Below are positions 23,301-34,175 of a DNA stretch of 64,000 nt, piece after piece. Source of the DNA: Peribolospora baueri (taxonomy: Eukaryota; Basidiomycota; Peribolosporomycetes; Peribolosporales; Peribolosporaceae); the NCBI GenBank assembly GCA_029717555.1, contig JAMDHS010000097.1, forward strand, positions 1 through 64,000, read 5' to 3'. The first letter of the stretch is position 1, and each line of letters begins with the position of its first letter. The notes below the pieces were generated by a model. That model was given only the letters and a program-made list of their open reading frames with translations. It had not been told where the DNA came from and did no database searches. The position numbers and the translations under genes were made by a program.

Positions 23301-24031
23301 AAGAACGCTTTCGGCGACGATGCCGACGACGCCAAATCGCTTCCATGGGCGAGGGAGCAGGCTTGGCTCGTCGTCAAGTCGCTCGCTGCCCGGGACGAGG
23401 TTAGTTTGGGGTCCGACGGATTGCGTCCCAGATTGTCCGTTCCGATCGCAGGGGGGTCCTGACGCGAGCCTTCGCTTGCTTCTCAATCTCCAGGTCAACT
23501 ACTACGGTTTCTTGATGGACCAGCTCAAAGGCGACGAGAGCGTGCTCAAGGCGCTTGAGCAAGCAGAGATCATCTCCGTCAAGCACATCAACGGCCGCCC
23601 GGCCACGTTCGCCGCCGGAAGGCCCGTTTACCGGTCCGCTTTCCGTCGTTTGGTGAAGGTGAGGGAATTTCTCTTCCGGCATTCGAACGCATGGGACGGC
23701 TCGGCGGACAAGACCATTACTGGTCACTCGACTAACCCAAGCTGCCATCGCGCGTCCTCTTCATCCACAGGACACCGCCTTCAACCGCACGCAGACGTTC
23801 TTCCTTAACGCGGCCGCAATCGCGTCTATGGAGAAGACGATGGAAGCGTGCGAGCGAGAACTTCACACCCTCTCCAACATCAACGGCGGCCTCAGCACCT
23901 ACTTCTCCTCTGGCGTTCCCCATGGCCGCGTCCGATACCTCTTGGCCAAGCTCAAGGACGCGCAGGCAAAGCTGGAGGCCGCGGAAAAGGAGAATCTGAT
24001 GATCAAGGCGTCTCTCGCGGAGGTTGTCTAA
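20330..24031 (+). CDS. YME2: YME2/RNA12 mitochondrial escape protein
   Basis: Inner mitochondrial membrane protein that affects nucleoid organisation and mtDNA escape in yeast. Eleven exons: 20330-20715, 20818-21007, 21071-21347, 21414-21476, 21574-21672, 21746-22580, 22644-22722, 22842-23123, 23220-23399, 23494-23658, 23771-24031. They total 938 residues in frame. An Arg-rich presequence without acidic residues comes first. YFFLDSVFPIPFGWWDPRPY and an RRM-like region (LRLTFSPSSKIP to about residue 275) follow, then one membrane segment (ALAFVIGGITYFVF, about 306-328). A P-loop ATPase comes next, with GPRGSGKS at about residue 391, and GYWPIFSWVSSLNNLLDIA. The C-terminus is a coiled coil. Order and length match the family. 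Confidence 0.93.
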
Positions 24032-24486
24032 AGCGGGCCGCGGGCGCAAGTGCGTGTGACCATTGGGATGGGAGGAGGCAGTTCGTGCTCCATAGGTCGC
24101 GCAAGCCTTTTGTTTTCTTCTTCATGTTTGGGCTTGGTTTGCTGTTTCGCTCGCTCGTTTGGGAAGGATGGAGGGACGGGATGCTGGAACGCGGTGACTT
24201 CGCCCCGGCGGACCACCCAAGTATCTTAACTCATGTATCGTGCTCAACCATATAACTCGGATGTAGATACTCGAAAGTCGTCTTCGTCAGGCCAAGGCCG
24301 CCGCCGTCTTTCCAAGCCGTCGCGTATTCCTCCCTCCCCGGTCTTTCCGCTTCTCTTCGCTGATTGATTGATTGATGGATTTATCCGGTTTAGGGTCCAT
24401 AAGTCAGACCAACAGGGCCTAGAGGGGACAATAACGCGTACATCGTGGGAAAAGAACGCCCTCCACTCGCTCCTCCATGACGAAGA
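24032..24486. other. Intergenic flank of transposon debris
   Basis: YME2 3' region. It holds a short GATT repeat near 24,361. No gene supported. Confidence 0.45.
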
Positions 24487-24896
24487 CACGGCAAGATAAC
24501 CATCTCATCTGTTTGCAGGAACCGTATATCACTCCCACCACCTCCTCTCTTCCCTTTTATCGCAACTGGCAACCGGTTCTACCGGTCTGCCAACCCGTCC
24601 CTCATCCCCGAGGTATCCTCTGCACCGTCACTTTAGTGTGTCCTCACAGTTTATGAGTCTTCGATTCCCTCACCCATCCCCCTGCGACCGGATGATAAAA
24701 GCAGAGCCCCGAAGCAGAGCCCCGGTCTCATAAACTGTGCGGACACACTAAAGTGACGGTGCAGAGGATACCTCGGGGATGAGGGACGGGTTGGCAGACC
24801 GGTAGAACCGGTTGCCAGTTGCGATAAAAGGGAAGAGAGGAGGTGGTGGGAGTGATATAAGGTTCCTGCAAACAGATGAGATGGTATCTTGCCGTG
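24487..24896. repeat. Long inverted repeat, arms about 170 nt
   Basis: Left arm 24487-24657 and right arm 24727-24896 are near-identical reverse complements around a 69-nt spacer. The arms carry CTCATAAACTG at the inner ends and GGCAAGATA at the outer ends. Because the right arm runs directly into a Copia-type integrase fragment, the arms are probably terminal or internal pieces of that LTR element brought together head to head. Confidence 0.85.
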
Positions 24897-25143
24897 AATG
24901 CAAGCTGCCGCTTATTTACGCAATCGCCTACCGACCAAAGGCAAACTCAAAACGCCATATGAGCTCTGGTTCGGCAAACCGCCTATCTTCAATCATCTTC
25001 GCGTATGGGGGTGCGGAAGCGTTCGGAAGACGGCGGTGACCGAAACGCCTCTCGATCTCACAGCGAAACCCAAGACGGCTTCTCCCAACGCTGGAAAATT
25101 GAGCTCGACCTCAGCTCTCGCGTCGAAGAAGAAGGAAAAGTAG
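24487..25143 (+). mobile_element. Fossil Copia-family LTR retrotransposon fragment
   Basis: After the inverted repeat, about 24,898-25,143 encodes a short piece of Copia integrase: YLRNRLPTK, TPYELWFGKPP and HLRVWGC are the conserved words. No gag, protease or reverse transcriptase of this family is visible nearby. The element is broken and is a small remnant. Age cannot be set, but the two arms have diverged little from each other. Confidence 0.8.
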
Positions 25144-25145
25144 CC

Positions 25146-25830
25146 GCGGAAGAAATGCTTGATGAATTACGACTTAGCCGGTCGGACTTGGCGCCGTGGT
25201 CGGCGGCCCGCCCCTCGGCCCGGCCGGCCTGCCGCTCTAACCGCCTGGTAGCGATGGCGGCCGTCGGCCCTTGAGCGTGAAGCGCGACGTCATCGACATA
25301 GCCGATGGCGCCGGTATGGTCAGTTTTGAGCCCAGCCACTTCCGCGTTATAAAAAAAGGAAGAGGATTGGCGAGAGTGGGGAGCCCTGTGAGATCCCAAC
25401 GGTGGGAGGCACGGTCTTGTGTACGTAGGAGCCCATGCGTATTGCCGTAGTGCGGTCGCGAAGCCAGCTGGTGATCAGTCGGACATGGCAATCGTCGACG
25501 CCCTTACGGCGGAGGTTGTAGCCGAGCCGGTCGGGGTTGACGTTGTCGAAGGCCCCGGAAACGTCGCAGTATAGGACCGCCAGACACTCTTTGTGCCGCC
25601 ACGCCTCACGAATCGTCTCCGTGAGGTACGTCAGCGCGTCGGAGGTCGACCGCACATATGAGAGCCGACTCGCCAGAACCGCCTCGAGCACCTTGCCGAG
25701 GGTTGGTAAGAGCGCGATGGGCCGGTACGCTTTGGGGCTCGTGTAGTCCTTCTTGCTAGGCTTCCGAAGGACGCAGGTGAGGGGGAAGAAGGGAAGAACT
25801 GTGACGCCGCTTCTCTTCTCTTCTTAATTA
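25146..25830 (-). mobile_element. LINE (non-LTR) reverse transcriptase fragment
   Basis: Read on the minus strand, this encodes reverse transcriptase palm and finger motifs in order: SPKAYRPIALLPTLGKVLE, LAVLYCDVSGAFDNVN, TVGISQGSPLSPILF and GYVDDVALHAQG (the YVDD catalytic pair). The style fits Tad- or Jockey-like elements. A T run near 25,350 shifts the frame between the QGSPLSP and YVDD motifs, and neither endonuclease nor tail is present, so this is a dead fragment. It abuts the Copia remnant in the opposite orientation, which suggests nested or adjacent insertion. Confidence 0.85.
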
Positions 25831-26088
25831 ACCCTAAAATTCGTGCTCTTTTACGTGGTTGCGCTACGGCGTTCCTGTTCTTCGCCGGTCGCCATGTGCG
25901 TGATCGTGCCGCAGCAGCACATATGCGAAGAAGCCCATCATTAGGGCTGCCCAAACTCGATCCACCGCGCCTATTCGTCCATCCCTCCATCAGCTCCAAA
26001 GTGCTCTGGAGCACTTGCGCCTTCCCTTACTCGAGCCCATCGGAGCTGCGCTATTGGACGGACGGGTCCCATGTAGAGCTCGGCCGCC

Positions 26089-29029
26089 ATGGACCACCAC
26101 CACCACCGCCATCGCCTCTCTTCTTCGGGCGCGCCTCTGATGCCCCGACGCCCTCGATTGAGCAGGCGCTTCTTCGTCCTCGCCTCCCTCCTTATCGGCA
26201 TCACCTTCCTACTCTATCGATCCAGCTTTAGTCACACCGATTCGTTCAGGCAATGGGTGCCAGAGACGCTACGCCACGATCCGTTACAGTCTGTCGGCCT
26301 GTCGGAGGAGGAAGCAGGGAAGGCACGTCCGCTGCTGTCGCTGGACCGGCTCGGGAAACCGACGACGACGGCGGCGGCGACGGCGTCGAACAAGCCGACC
26401 TCTGCACCGAATTCCAAGCCGACGACAAGCTCGCCCGCTTCAGGACATGAGAGGCTTTCGAACGGTCTCCTGGTGCGTAACCCTCGTGGACGACATCCGA
26501 TCCTCGATCTGATCGAAGAGGGCGAGAGGAAATGGAAGGAGATGCACAAGAGGCAGAGCGGGACGCTTCTCGAGGCTGTAAAGGAGTATCAGAGGAGGTA
26601 CGGAAAGCGGCCGCCTGAGGGGTTTGACAAGTGGTGAGGGCTTGCAGAACTGTTTCTCTTGCGTCTCGTCTGTGTCGTGGCGAGCCAGATCGTCCTTTGA
26701 ACATCCTTTGAACACTCGCGCTCGCTTTGTGACATGGACAGGTGGGAGTTTGTTCAGACGCACAAGGTGAAATTACCGGACGAATACGTATGTGCAGGCC
26801 TCCCTTCTCTGCGTCCGCGCATCCCTCGCTCTTCCACAAGCGACACTCGTCTCACGCATCTTCCCGCGAACACGGACACTGCAGGACCAGATCGACCGCG
26901 ACATCTCCCCCCTCCTCGCTCTCCCACCCGGCGCGCTCGCCAAGCGCGTCTCGTGGGTACAGAACGAGATCGACTCGATCACCTTCCTCTTCACCATCGG
27001 TCGAGGCGGCAGCGTCAAGGTCTCCGGCGGGGCGATGTCGAGCCAAACGGGAAGAGAGCGCGCTTCGGCTCAGCTGGCGCTGATAGAGGGGTTTAAGAAG
27101 TACCTTGCGGAGGGCATCAAGATACCCTTCAACATAGACGATGCGCCCAAGGTGTTCCTCGGTGAGCGCCTCCACTTCTATCCCAAAGGTCGAGATTGAG
27201 TCCGCTGAGCTGGGAGGCACTTGTTCGCGTGTGTGGGCTTGGATGTGGCAGGTTGGCAAAACAAAGAGCTCCTGTCCCAAGTCGCTCATTCGAATGACTG
27301 TGAGTCCATTCCCACCGCCGGGTTCTCTTAGGAGTAGAGTGGCCGTGACCACGAACTCAAAGACATGCCAAACGGTCGCCTCTTCGGAAGTCTTGAGCGA
27401 AGACGAATATTTAGACGATGGAAGGGTCGGCTGGAACAGAACGTGCAAGCCGACGGATCCGATGAACACGGGCGATGTTTCCCGGCCCAGTGAGTGTTTT
27501 TCCTCTGGCTTTCTAGAAGATGTCGAAAGCGACAGTCTGAATGTGTATCCCCCTGCTCTCAGCCAAAGAGCCGTCCTTTATCTACGACCATTTTCTCAGC
27601 TTCGACTTCTGCTATCACCCCAACATGACCCTCCAGCACGGCTTCACCTCGTGGACCGGCCCAGCGCCTCAGAGGATCACGCCGCTGTTCTCGCACTGCA
27701 AAGCTCGCCCAATGTCCGACGTGCTCATCACGCCCACGGAGCAGTGGGGCGTGGACGTCGGCAACGATCCACCTTGGGAGCAGAAGACGGACGGTCCTGG
27801 GCGAGTGCTGTGGAGGGGGCAGAGCACCGGCGTGAGCTACACCAAGAGCAGGCCCTGGCACGACTCCCAGCGAGCGAGGCTGGTGCGCATGCAGAACCCT
27901 GTCCATCACGATCCCCTTTCCGTTCTCTTCCCCACCGGCCCATACCCCTACAACTCCCCGCTCGGCTGGGCGCTCACGACCGCGGACCCCAAAGTCCTAG
28001 CGGACCGGTACCTGGACGTGGCCTTCTCGGGTGACGCCGTACAGTGCAGCCGGGAAGACGGTACGTGCGACCAGATGATGGAGGAGTTCGAATTCGTGAC
28101 GCCGATGAGTGTGGATGAGTCGAACAGACGAAAGTTTGAGATCGACGTGGATGGGAACGGGTGGAGTGGAAGATTTCACAGGTTGATGGTGCGCATGCGA
28201 GTCCTTACCTTTCTATTGGCGTCCTCCTTCGGCCTCTTCCTACGACACACTGCTCACCATGCGCATTTCCATTGGTTCACACCTGCTCAGAGCACGAGGA
28301 GCTGTGTGCTGAAGAGCACGATGTGTGAGTTTCTCCCTCTTCACACTCCTTCCATTGTTTCATCGCTCCTGACGTCGCCAGCGGGAAACCAAGCAGGAAT
28401 TCAATCCCTCCTTAGTTTACGACGAGAGTGACTGACTGACAATGGCTTTCCTTTTAAAAAAGTCCCGGAATGGTACTGGGGTCGTATCATGCCTTGGGTC
28501 CATTTCGTTCCCATCAAGGTCGACTACAGCGATCGTGAGTCCGTCCACGCTTGTTCCACTTTCGTCACAGCCCTTTGATGCTCACAAAGAGCATTTAAAT
28601 CACCTATAACGGCCCCGGGTTAAGTTTTCGACGTGATGGCCTTCTTCACCGGTGATCTGGATGGCAACTACGGGCACGATGAGCTGGCGAAGAAGATAGG
28701 CGAGAACGGCCAGCGGTGGGCTCAAGAGTATTGGAGGTTCGAGGACATGCAAGCTTAGTAAGTGTTGGAAGGTTTTCGCGGTCGTCACGACCCCACTTTG
28801 CCTACTGGGTTGACCGTTCGCACGTCATTCGCATCCGTTCTGCCGACAGCATGTTCCGCCTATACCTGGAGGTGAGTGAGAAAGGGCCATGTATGCCCTC
28901 GCACCGGTTGGGCCTCGCCGCTGACGCTTCCCGATCGTCTCTTCTCATATCCAGTACGGTCGAGCATACGCCTCCGACCGAGAGTCGATGGACTTTGTTT
29001 ACGACGACAAACTCCACGGCCACCTGTAA
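26089..29029 (+). CDS. CAP10-family glycosyltransferase, type II membrane protein
   Basis: Exons 26089-26633, 26742-26787, 26885-27161, 27252-27299, about 27391-27489, 27563-28188, 28291-28324, 28463-28534, 28625-28757, 28850-28871, 28955-29029; about 658 residues. The 3' splice site of the fifth exon is ambiguous (27340 or 27391). A signal anchor ([16 protein letters not shown], about residues 28-44) predicts Golgi location. Family words include [78 protein letters not shown] and [21 protein letters not shown]10/CAP1 relatives in Cryptococcus add xylose or act in capsule and glycan synthesis. The donor sugar here is unknown. The 22-nt tenth exon is very small. Confidence 0.88.
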
Positions 29030-29245
29030 TCGTGATGTGTCGCATCACTGTACGGCGCCGTGCTTCCTCCAGGCTTCCATCCGGACGGTCGCACGGGTTG
29101 CGAGCATCTGCCCCCGCTCGTTGTTTTAGAGGATATCGGTGAAGTGTATTCCGGATACGGGACAAATACAAATGAAGCTTGCGTGAGCGAGAAAAGAGTC
29201 CGCCTCGAGGACATATTATCCGTTCGCGCAGAGATGGCCACCCCA
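29030..29245. terminator. Convergent 3' ends, CAP10 and RLP24
   Basis: The two genes converge and leave about 215 nt for both 3' ends. I see no clear poly(A) signal pair. Confidence 0.35.
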
Positions 29246-30281
29246 TCAATCGAGGTCCATACTCTGCCCAGAACTGCCAGCCGGGACGAGAGCGCTCTTG
29301 GCCTTCGTCTTGACCTTGATCTTCTCCCGTTTCTGCGCCTTCTGAGCCGCGATCGCCGGTTGCAAATGGACTGCGCGGTCCACCGTAGACCGGTCGAGGA
29401 TGCGTTGCACAGCTTTGTTGCCCGCCATCCTGCGAAAACAGTCGGGAGCAGACCCAGGTCAATATGTGAACAATCCTCAGGTATTTTCTCTAAAGAAAGC
29501 GGGCGCCGGAGATCCGATGCTGACAAACGACAGAAAACGTACCTGTTCTTGTAAAACGCCACCTCCCGCCGCTTCCTGATCTCGCCCACCCTCTTCATGG
29601 CCTTGAGCGTGGTAACCATGAGGTCCCGGTTGTAGCGCACCGGCACATGGCGACGCTTCTCAAATTCGAACGTGGAGTCCTGTTAGGGAAAGGGGAAAGA
29701 GAAAGAGAATGACGGACATGAGCTGACCATCGAGAGAAAAGGGCTACTGAGACCTCGCGAGCTTGGAAACGACAAACTCACCACTGTCATCTCCTTGCCC
29801 GCTGCCTTACGGAACGCCTTCGTCCACCGCACTTTCCTCGGATTTCGCTTCATTCTGGCAATCAAAACAGTTTGAAAGATTAAGAGCCATCAGCCATCAT
29901 CCTCATTATGGGTAAGTAATTCAATGGCAAGCCCAGCGCTCCTAACTGAGCTCACTTGAAGTTCTTGTGGCATCTGAAGGCGAGTCGACGAAAGTGAGTG
30001 AACAACGCAATTCAAACTCAAAAGGCGGTAATACGTCATGATCGTCTACACAGATGCAGAGGCGCCCAGCTCACTTTGATCGACAGAAGCGAAAGACCTT
30101 GGAATCGTTTCGCACAAAAGTGATGCCTTAATCGCAAGATGGTTCCGTTCGGACAGGCAGTGCGTGAGCAAGGATAGTGCTGCTCTGCTGACCGCGTTTC
30201 AATCAGAAAAGAGAAGCTTCGATACTCACCGTGTCCAGGATATACGCTGGACGAACAGAAGTAGCAGTGGTCGATACGCAT
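29246..30281 (-). CDS. RLP24: Ribosome biogenesis protein RLP24
   Basis: RLP24 holds the place of ribosomal protein eL24 in pre-60S particles and recruits the AAA ATPase Drg1. Exons on the minus strand: 30281-30230, 30126-30075, 29973-29956, 29854-29782, 29679-29543, 29429-29246; 171 residues. The start is a zinc-binding L24e domain ([18 protein letters not shown], then [20 protein letters not shown]), followed by [39 protein letters not shown] and AFYKNRMAGNK. These words separate RLP24 from eL24. The third exon is only 18 nt and encodes CHKNF. The C-terminus is shorter than in yeast and ends with a Ser/Asp tail after a Lys-rich helix. Confidence 0.93.
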
Positions 30282-32274
30282 CTTGTGAGCTGCTGTCTGG
30301 ACGGTGGATAGACGAGTCGTGCGAACGACTCTTCAAGATGGACCTTGCGAAGACCTAAAGACTGCGGCGACGTCAGCGAAATTCCCACGCTCAACCACCT
30401 ACAGCGTTCTTTCCTCGCCCGGCACGGCACGTCTTTGTGTTCGACTTCCTTGTATACACACGCCCGCCTTTTAAGGCTAGGTAGCAGGCATCTCAGGACT
30501 TTCTTCTTCTTTGTGGTATGGTATACTGCTGTGCAACGGCGGATGAGGTGCTTACTTGTGTCCGCCATTGGCTAGCTTGCTGACTGATCGTCCTCTACAA
30601 CACCGCCATGGGTCCTTCGCTTCACTTTCATTTCCTAACCTCACCTCTCTCTTCGATCACCGATCCCACGGTGCGTTTACACCGCTTCGTCTTCGCTGCA
30701 GCGCAGGAAGACCAAATAATTAAAGGTTTGAGCCCGGGGTCCCCGCCGGACCTCCTTGTGGCATGATTCAGAGCATCTGATGCCGAGGCCGAGCAGCGCC
30801 GGCTTGGGGTTGTGTTTGGTCGTGCTCACCGTCGTTGCTTTGCCGTATGTTGTCTCCTCCGCCTCCGTCGTCCGTCCACATGGGCTTGGAGCAAGGTGGT
30901 GCAACGTTTCTTGAGTAGCGCGGTAGGCTCATAAGCTGTCCTCTAGACGAGCACGTCGGGTGGTCATCCACCCAGTTTCGGCAAGCATGAATTTTGCACA
31001 CGCGTTCGAGGTGGGTATCTTTACTCTTGACGACACCGGACAATTGATGATCAAAATTCAAAAATGCATGGCTTGTGCCGACGCTGTCCCCTTCGCTACA
31101 TTGCGAGGGGCGGCATTGGCAACAAATCAAGTTCTGAACTCTTGAATCATTATCTTTGCCTATATGTGTGCTGCGAGTTTGCAAGGCATGAGACTGATCT
31201 GTTGTTCATCCGTCGCCATCCTGCTCGTCGCAGTCATCATGCTGGAAAGCGCCGTCGCCGGCCAAGGCCGGCTAGCGTACCTTATGCCGAAAGGACCGTC
31301 GAGCAGACCGAGTACGTGACGACTTGACGCCTTTGATACCGCTCTCATATGACGAGGCGAAAAAACGTACTAGACTTGAGCCGGTCGCGACCGTCTTCAC
31401 CGGGGCGGGGTGATGGTCCGGCGACGAAGACGACCAATGCACGTCTTCAACCTCTGATGAGAGTAGGTCGTTGACAAGCCTCGCTCACCATGGAACGTAC
31501 ATCGACGGTGTCCTAGTACTTAATCTAAAATTAGTTGTGATCGGACTGGTAGGCGGTTGTAGGATCTTCACCCGTAGAAGCAGAGGAAAGGGGTACATCT
31601 GCTGTCCACGTCGATAAGGGCGCTCCTTCCGTCCTGAATTTGCTGTGGAGAAGGGTTTCGGATCTCTGTAGCCAGCTAGAGTCCTTTGTACGTTGTTGAG
31701 ACGGTGGGAGCAATGACAGCGCCCCATACGTCTGCTTGTCGCTATCGTGCGACAGGAGCTCGACTAGCCTCGATGTTCGACTCGTCCATTGACCTGTCTT
31801 GATAGGAGACTTTCGGCTTGCCGCAAACGAGATCGTCGGTGAGGGAACTCCTGTTACAGAAGAGAGAAGGATAACTCAAATGAACTGGCGCTTTTCGTCC
31901 TTCACTGCATGAATACTCATGCGCCACCTGGCTTCCACTTGCACAGGCAGGGGACGGCTAAGCCGGCGCCAGGCAAACACTTGCAAGCAACGTTCTCGTG
32001 ACCTACATCAGTCCAAGTCATGGTAATAACGAAGTGATGAGAAGAGATCTGTTCCGATGAGAAGAGTCTGATGACTGACGCTTACAGAAACACCTCTGGT
32101 TCCAGCACCTCCTCTCCCTCGTGCTGGTTGATGGATGGCTCGTCTTCGGCCTACAGCATCACATCGATTTTGGAAAGACACTGGCAGAAGTCGTTGAAAC
32201 AATGATTATGTTGCAAACTAAGGAATGAATTTGAGAGAACCACACCCAAAAACAAGGATACCATGCAGGACATA
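30282..32274. other. Gene-poor island, left part
   Basis: About 2 kb with no recognisable gene. It must include the RLP24 promoter at its left end. By eye it is less GC-rich than the rest and its frames are short. The diverged repeat copy at about 31,930-32,190 lies here. Confidence 0.5.
31930..32205 (-). repeat. Diverged direct repeat, copy A (possible dead gene)
   Basis: This copy resembles 35,200-35,475 over about 250 nt, in the same orientation. Shared anchors on the plus strand are CACAGGCAGGG, AACACTTGCAAG, CCTAC(A/G)TCAG and GGTTCCA/AGTTCCAACACC. On the minus strand both show a donor (GTAAGC here, GTGAGC in copy B) and an acceptor GA(T/C)GTAG about 100-150 nt on, so the ancestral sequence may have been a spliced gene. 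No protein family is recognised. Confidence 0.55.
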
Positions 32275-32715
32275 CAGTCGACCCTGTCTGTTAGCATACG
32301 TGTCCATAAGCATACCTTCGCATAGTGCATAGCGATCTCCCTTTCCCGCTTGTTCCCCAGCCAAAATACCGGTCTATATGCATACTAAACATACCGCACA
32401 TTGCATAACACTGACGGTGCCCGTCCCTACCAGTTATGCCCTCTGCATGCATAGTTAGGGTTGAGGGTCACGCGCATCCTCCTCCGCGTTTCACCATCTC
32501 CGTCGTCCGCGTCTCACCCACTGCCGCCGTCTTTGCTCTCGCACTCAAAAACATGCCGCCTATTCGCACCAAGGACACCTCGTCGATCAATTGGGTGAAT
32601 GTCGATGAACCGAAGAATCGCGATACGGCAATGTACGCTCAAAAGCTCGCCGTGTTAGACTATCTTCGTGATCCCAAGCGGACGGCAATCAGTCAAAGAC
32701 GGCCCAGTACTTCGA

Positions 32716-32916
32716 CGACGACGATAAGACCAACGACGGCCGACTGGGACGTCGCTCTCGTCTTGTCTCCCCAACTGGACAGCATCAGTTGTCGCTATCG
32801 TCGGACAGCAGATGAAAAGCTGGTAGAGCGGGTGATAGCGACAACTGATGCTGTCCAGTTGGGGAGACGAGACGAGACGACGTCCCAGTCGGCCGTCGTT
32901 GGTCTTATCATCGTCG
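32716..32916. repeat. Near-perfect hairpin, arms 84/83 nt
   Basis: Left arm 32716-32799 and right arm 32834-32916 are reverse complements with only a few mismatches and a 34-nt loop. Inner ends are GTCGCTATC and GATAGCGAC. The hairpin sits directly after the transposase N-terminal piece, so it looks like a foldback or MITE-like insertion, or a local inverted duplication. Confidence 0.88.
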
Positions 32917-33567
32917 GAGGAGGAGGAGAGGCGGGCATGACCGACGACGACGACGGCGGGGGGTCCAGTTGGTCTTCAAGCGAGGGAGAGAGGGCGCCCT
33001 AACCCAAGGAATCGAACGACGGCGGTGGTGATGGCGAGATCGTCCTCATCTCGGCGTCGTCGTCCATCTCCTGCTGAGAAGCCACAGGGGAGAGATCGAG
33101 ATAGCGTTGACTTTGATAGAGTCGACTCACACTGTCGCGGACGTCGAGAGGAGTAAACGAAGGACGGTGTACGACGTCTTGTCAACCAGCTCCATGCCCA
33201 GGCTGAAATACTTGCTTACTTCCACCTTGAGCTTTTCCAAAACCGGCTCCCTTCCGCTGTCCCCACTCTCGCCACCAGTCTGATCAGATCACTGACCGCG
33301 CAGCCCTTCACTTTCTCATGCCAGCGTAGCACGCGAAGCAGAGGCGAAAGCTCTCGCCCTGAACCCTCCGTCTCGCCGGCGCCTGCCCGCACGGAAAGCG
33401 CCAAGGCGTGCTCAAGCATCCGGAGCTAGAAGCGGAGCTCGTCTACTGGATAAACGACGATCTTTCTCGAGGTGCCGTTTTCAGCGAGGAGCTGATTAAG
33501 GCGCAAGCTCGCAAGATATCCGACTTATTGGACATCCCCGCCGAGGAGCAACTCATGTTCTCTAATG

Positions 33568-33897
33568 GCTGCATCTTGAGCCACTTATCCGTGCGTGGCT
33601 TCATGAAAATTGCTTCGTGGATGTAGCGCAGCTGGCGTACGATGTTTCTTGAACCCCGCTGTTCCTCGAGACGAACAAGGGTGCACGAGTCCAACATGGG
33701 AACTGAGTCTCTCACGATAGAGGTGTTCATTGACCTTCAGAGAGCTGGTTGCACACTGAGGAGGGAGCTCCTGCTGACCCGATGAGGTGGTCTTGCTTCA
33801 AGAAGAATACCATAAATCGGAAAACATCGTACGCCACGCTACATTCACGAAACAATTTTCATGAAGCCACGCACGGAGAAGTGGCTCAAGATGCAGC
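33568..33897. repeat. Inverted duplication of transposase sequence, arms about 80 nt
   Basis: Left arm about 33568-33648 and right arm about 33820-33897 are reverse complements of about 90 percent identity, spaced by about 170 nt. The left arm overlaps the end of the helix-turn-helix segment, so the right arm is a backward copy of transposase coding sequence. Confidence 0.85.
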
Positions 33898-34175
33898 AGT
33901 GTGTCACTCAACTCAGTCGCATTTTAAAGAATGTCAACGAGTAGCGTAAACAAACCGATCTTCGAAAATTCTTTTCTGCACACGCTTCTTCTTGAACATG
34001 GTTATGACGAGTACATTACTCTACAGTAAAGCTTGGAATTCATGTCTTGATGGACGCTATCGACTGTGGCAAGGACTGTGGCAACTATGCATAGATCACT
34101 CTGTATAGTCAACCCCTCGCATACTGCATAACCCTCGGACAAAAGAACTTGTATGCTTATATACAAGGTTGACTT

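Larger units (their letters stand above)
32275..34175 (+). mobile_element. Broken Pogo/Fot1-like DNA transposon with TIRs
   Basis: Terminal inverted repeats of about 25 nt: left CAGTCGACCCTGT...AGCATAC at 32,275-32,299, right the reverse complement at 34,151-34,175, with 19 of 25 positions matching. The left end is preceded by TA, the target used by Pogo-type elements, and starts with CAGT, also typical. Inside, 33,405-33,626 encodes a CENP-B/Tc5-type helix-turn-helix: HPELEAELVYWINDDLSRG, EELIKAQARKISDLLDIPAE and MFSNG. An N-terminal piece is at about 32,553-32,700 (MPPIRTKDTSSINW, AVLDYLRDPKRTAISQ). No DDE catalytic domain is seen. Two long hairpins interrupt the element. It cannot move by itself. 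Subterminal GCATA words occur at both ends. Confidence 0.72.

Noticed and set aside
30768-31184. Minus-strand frame of 138 codons
   Set aside because: No family features. It lies in the decayed island and has no partner exons.
32436-33002. Plus-strand frame of 188 codons as a host gene
   Set aside because: It spans the 84-nt-arm hairpin and its first part resembles a transposase N-terminus, so it belongs to the broken transposon.
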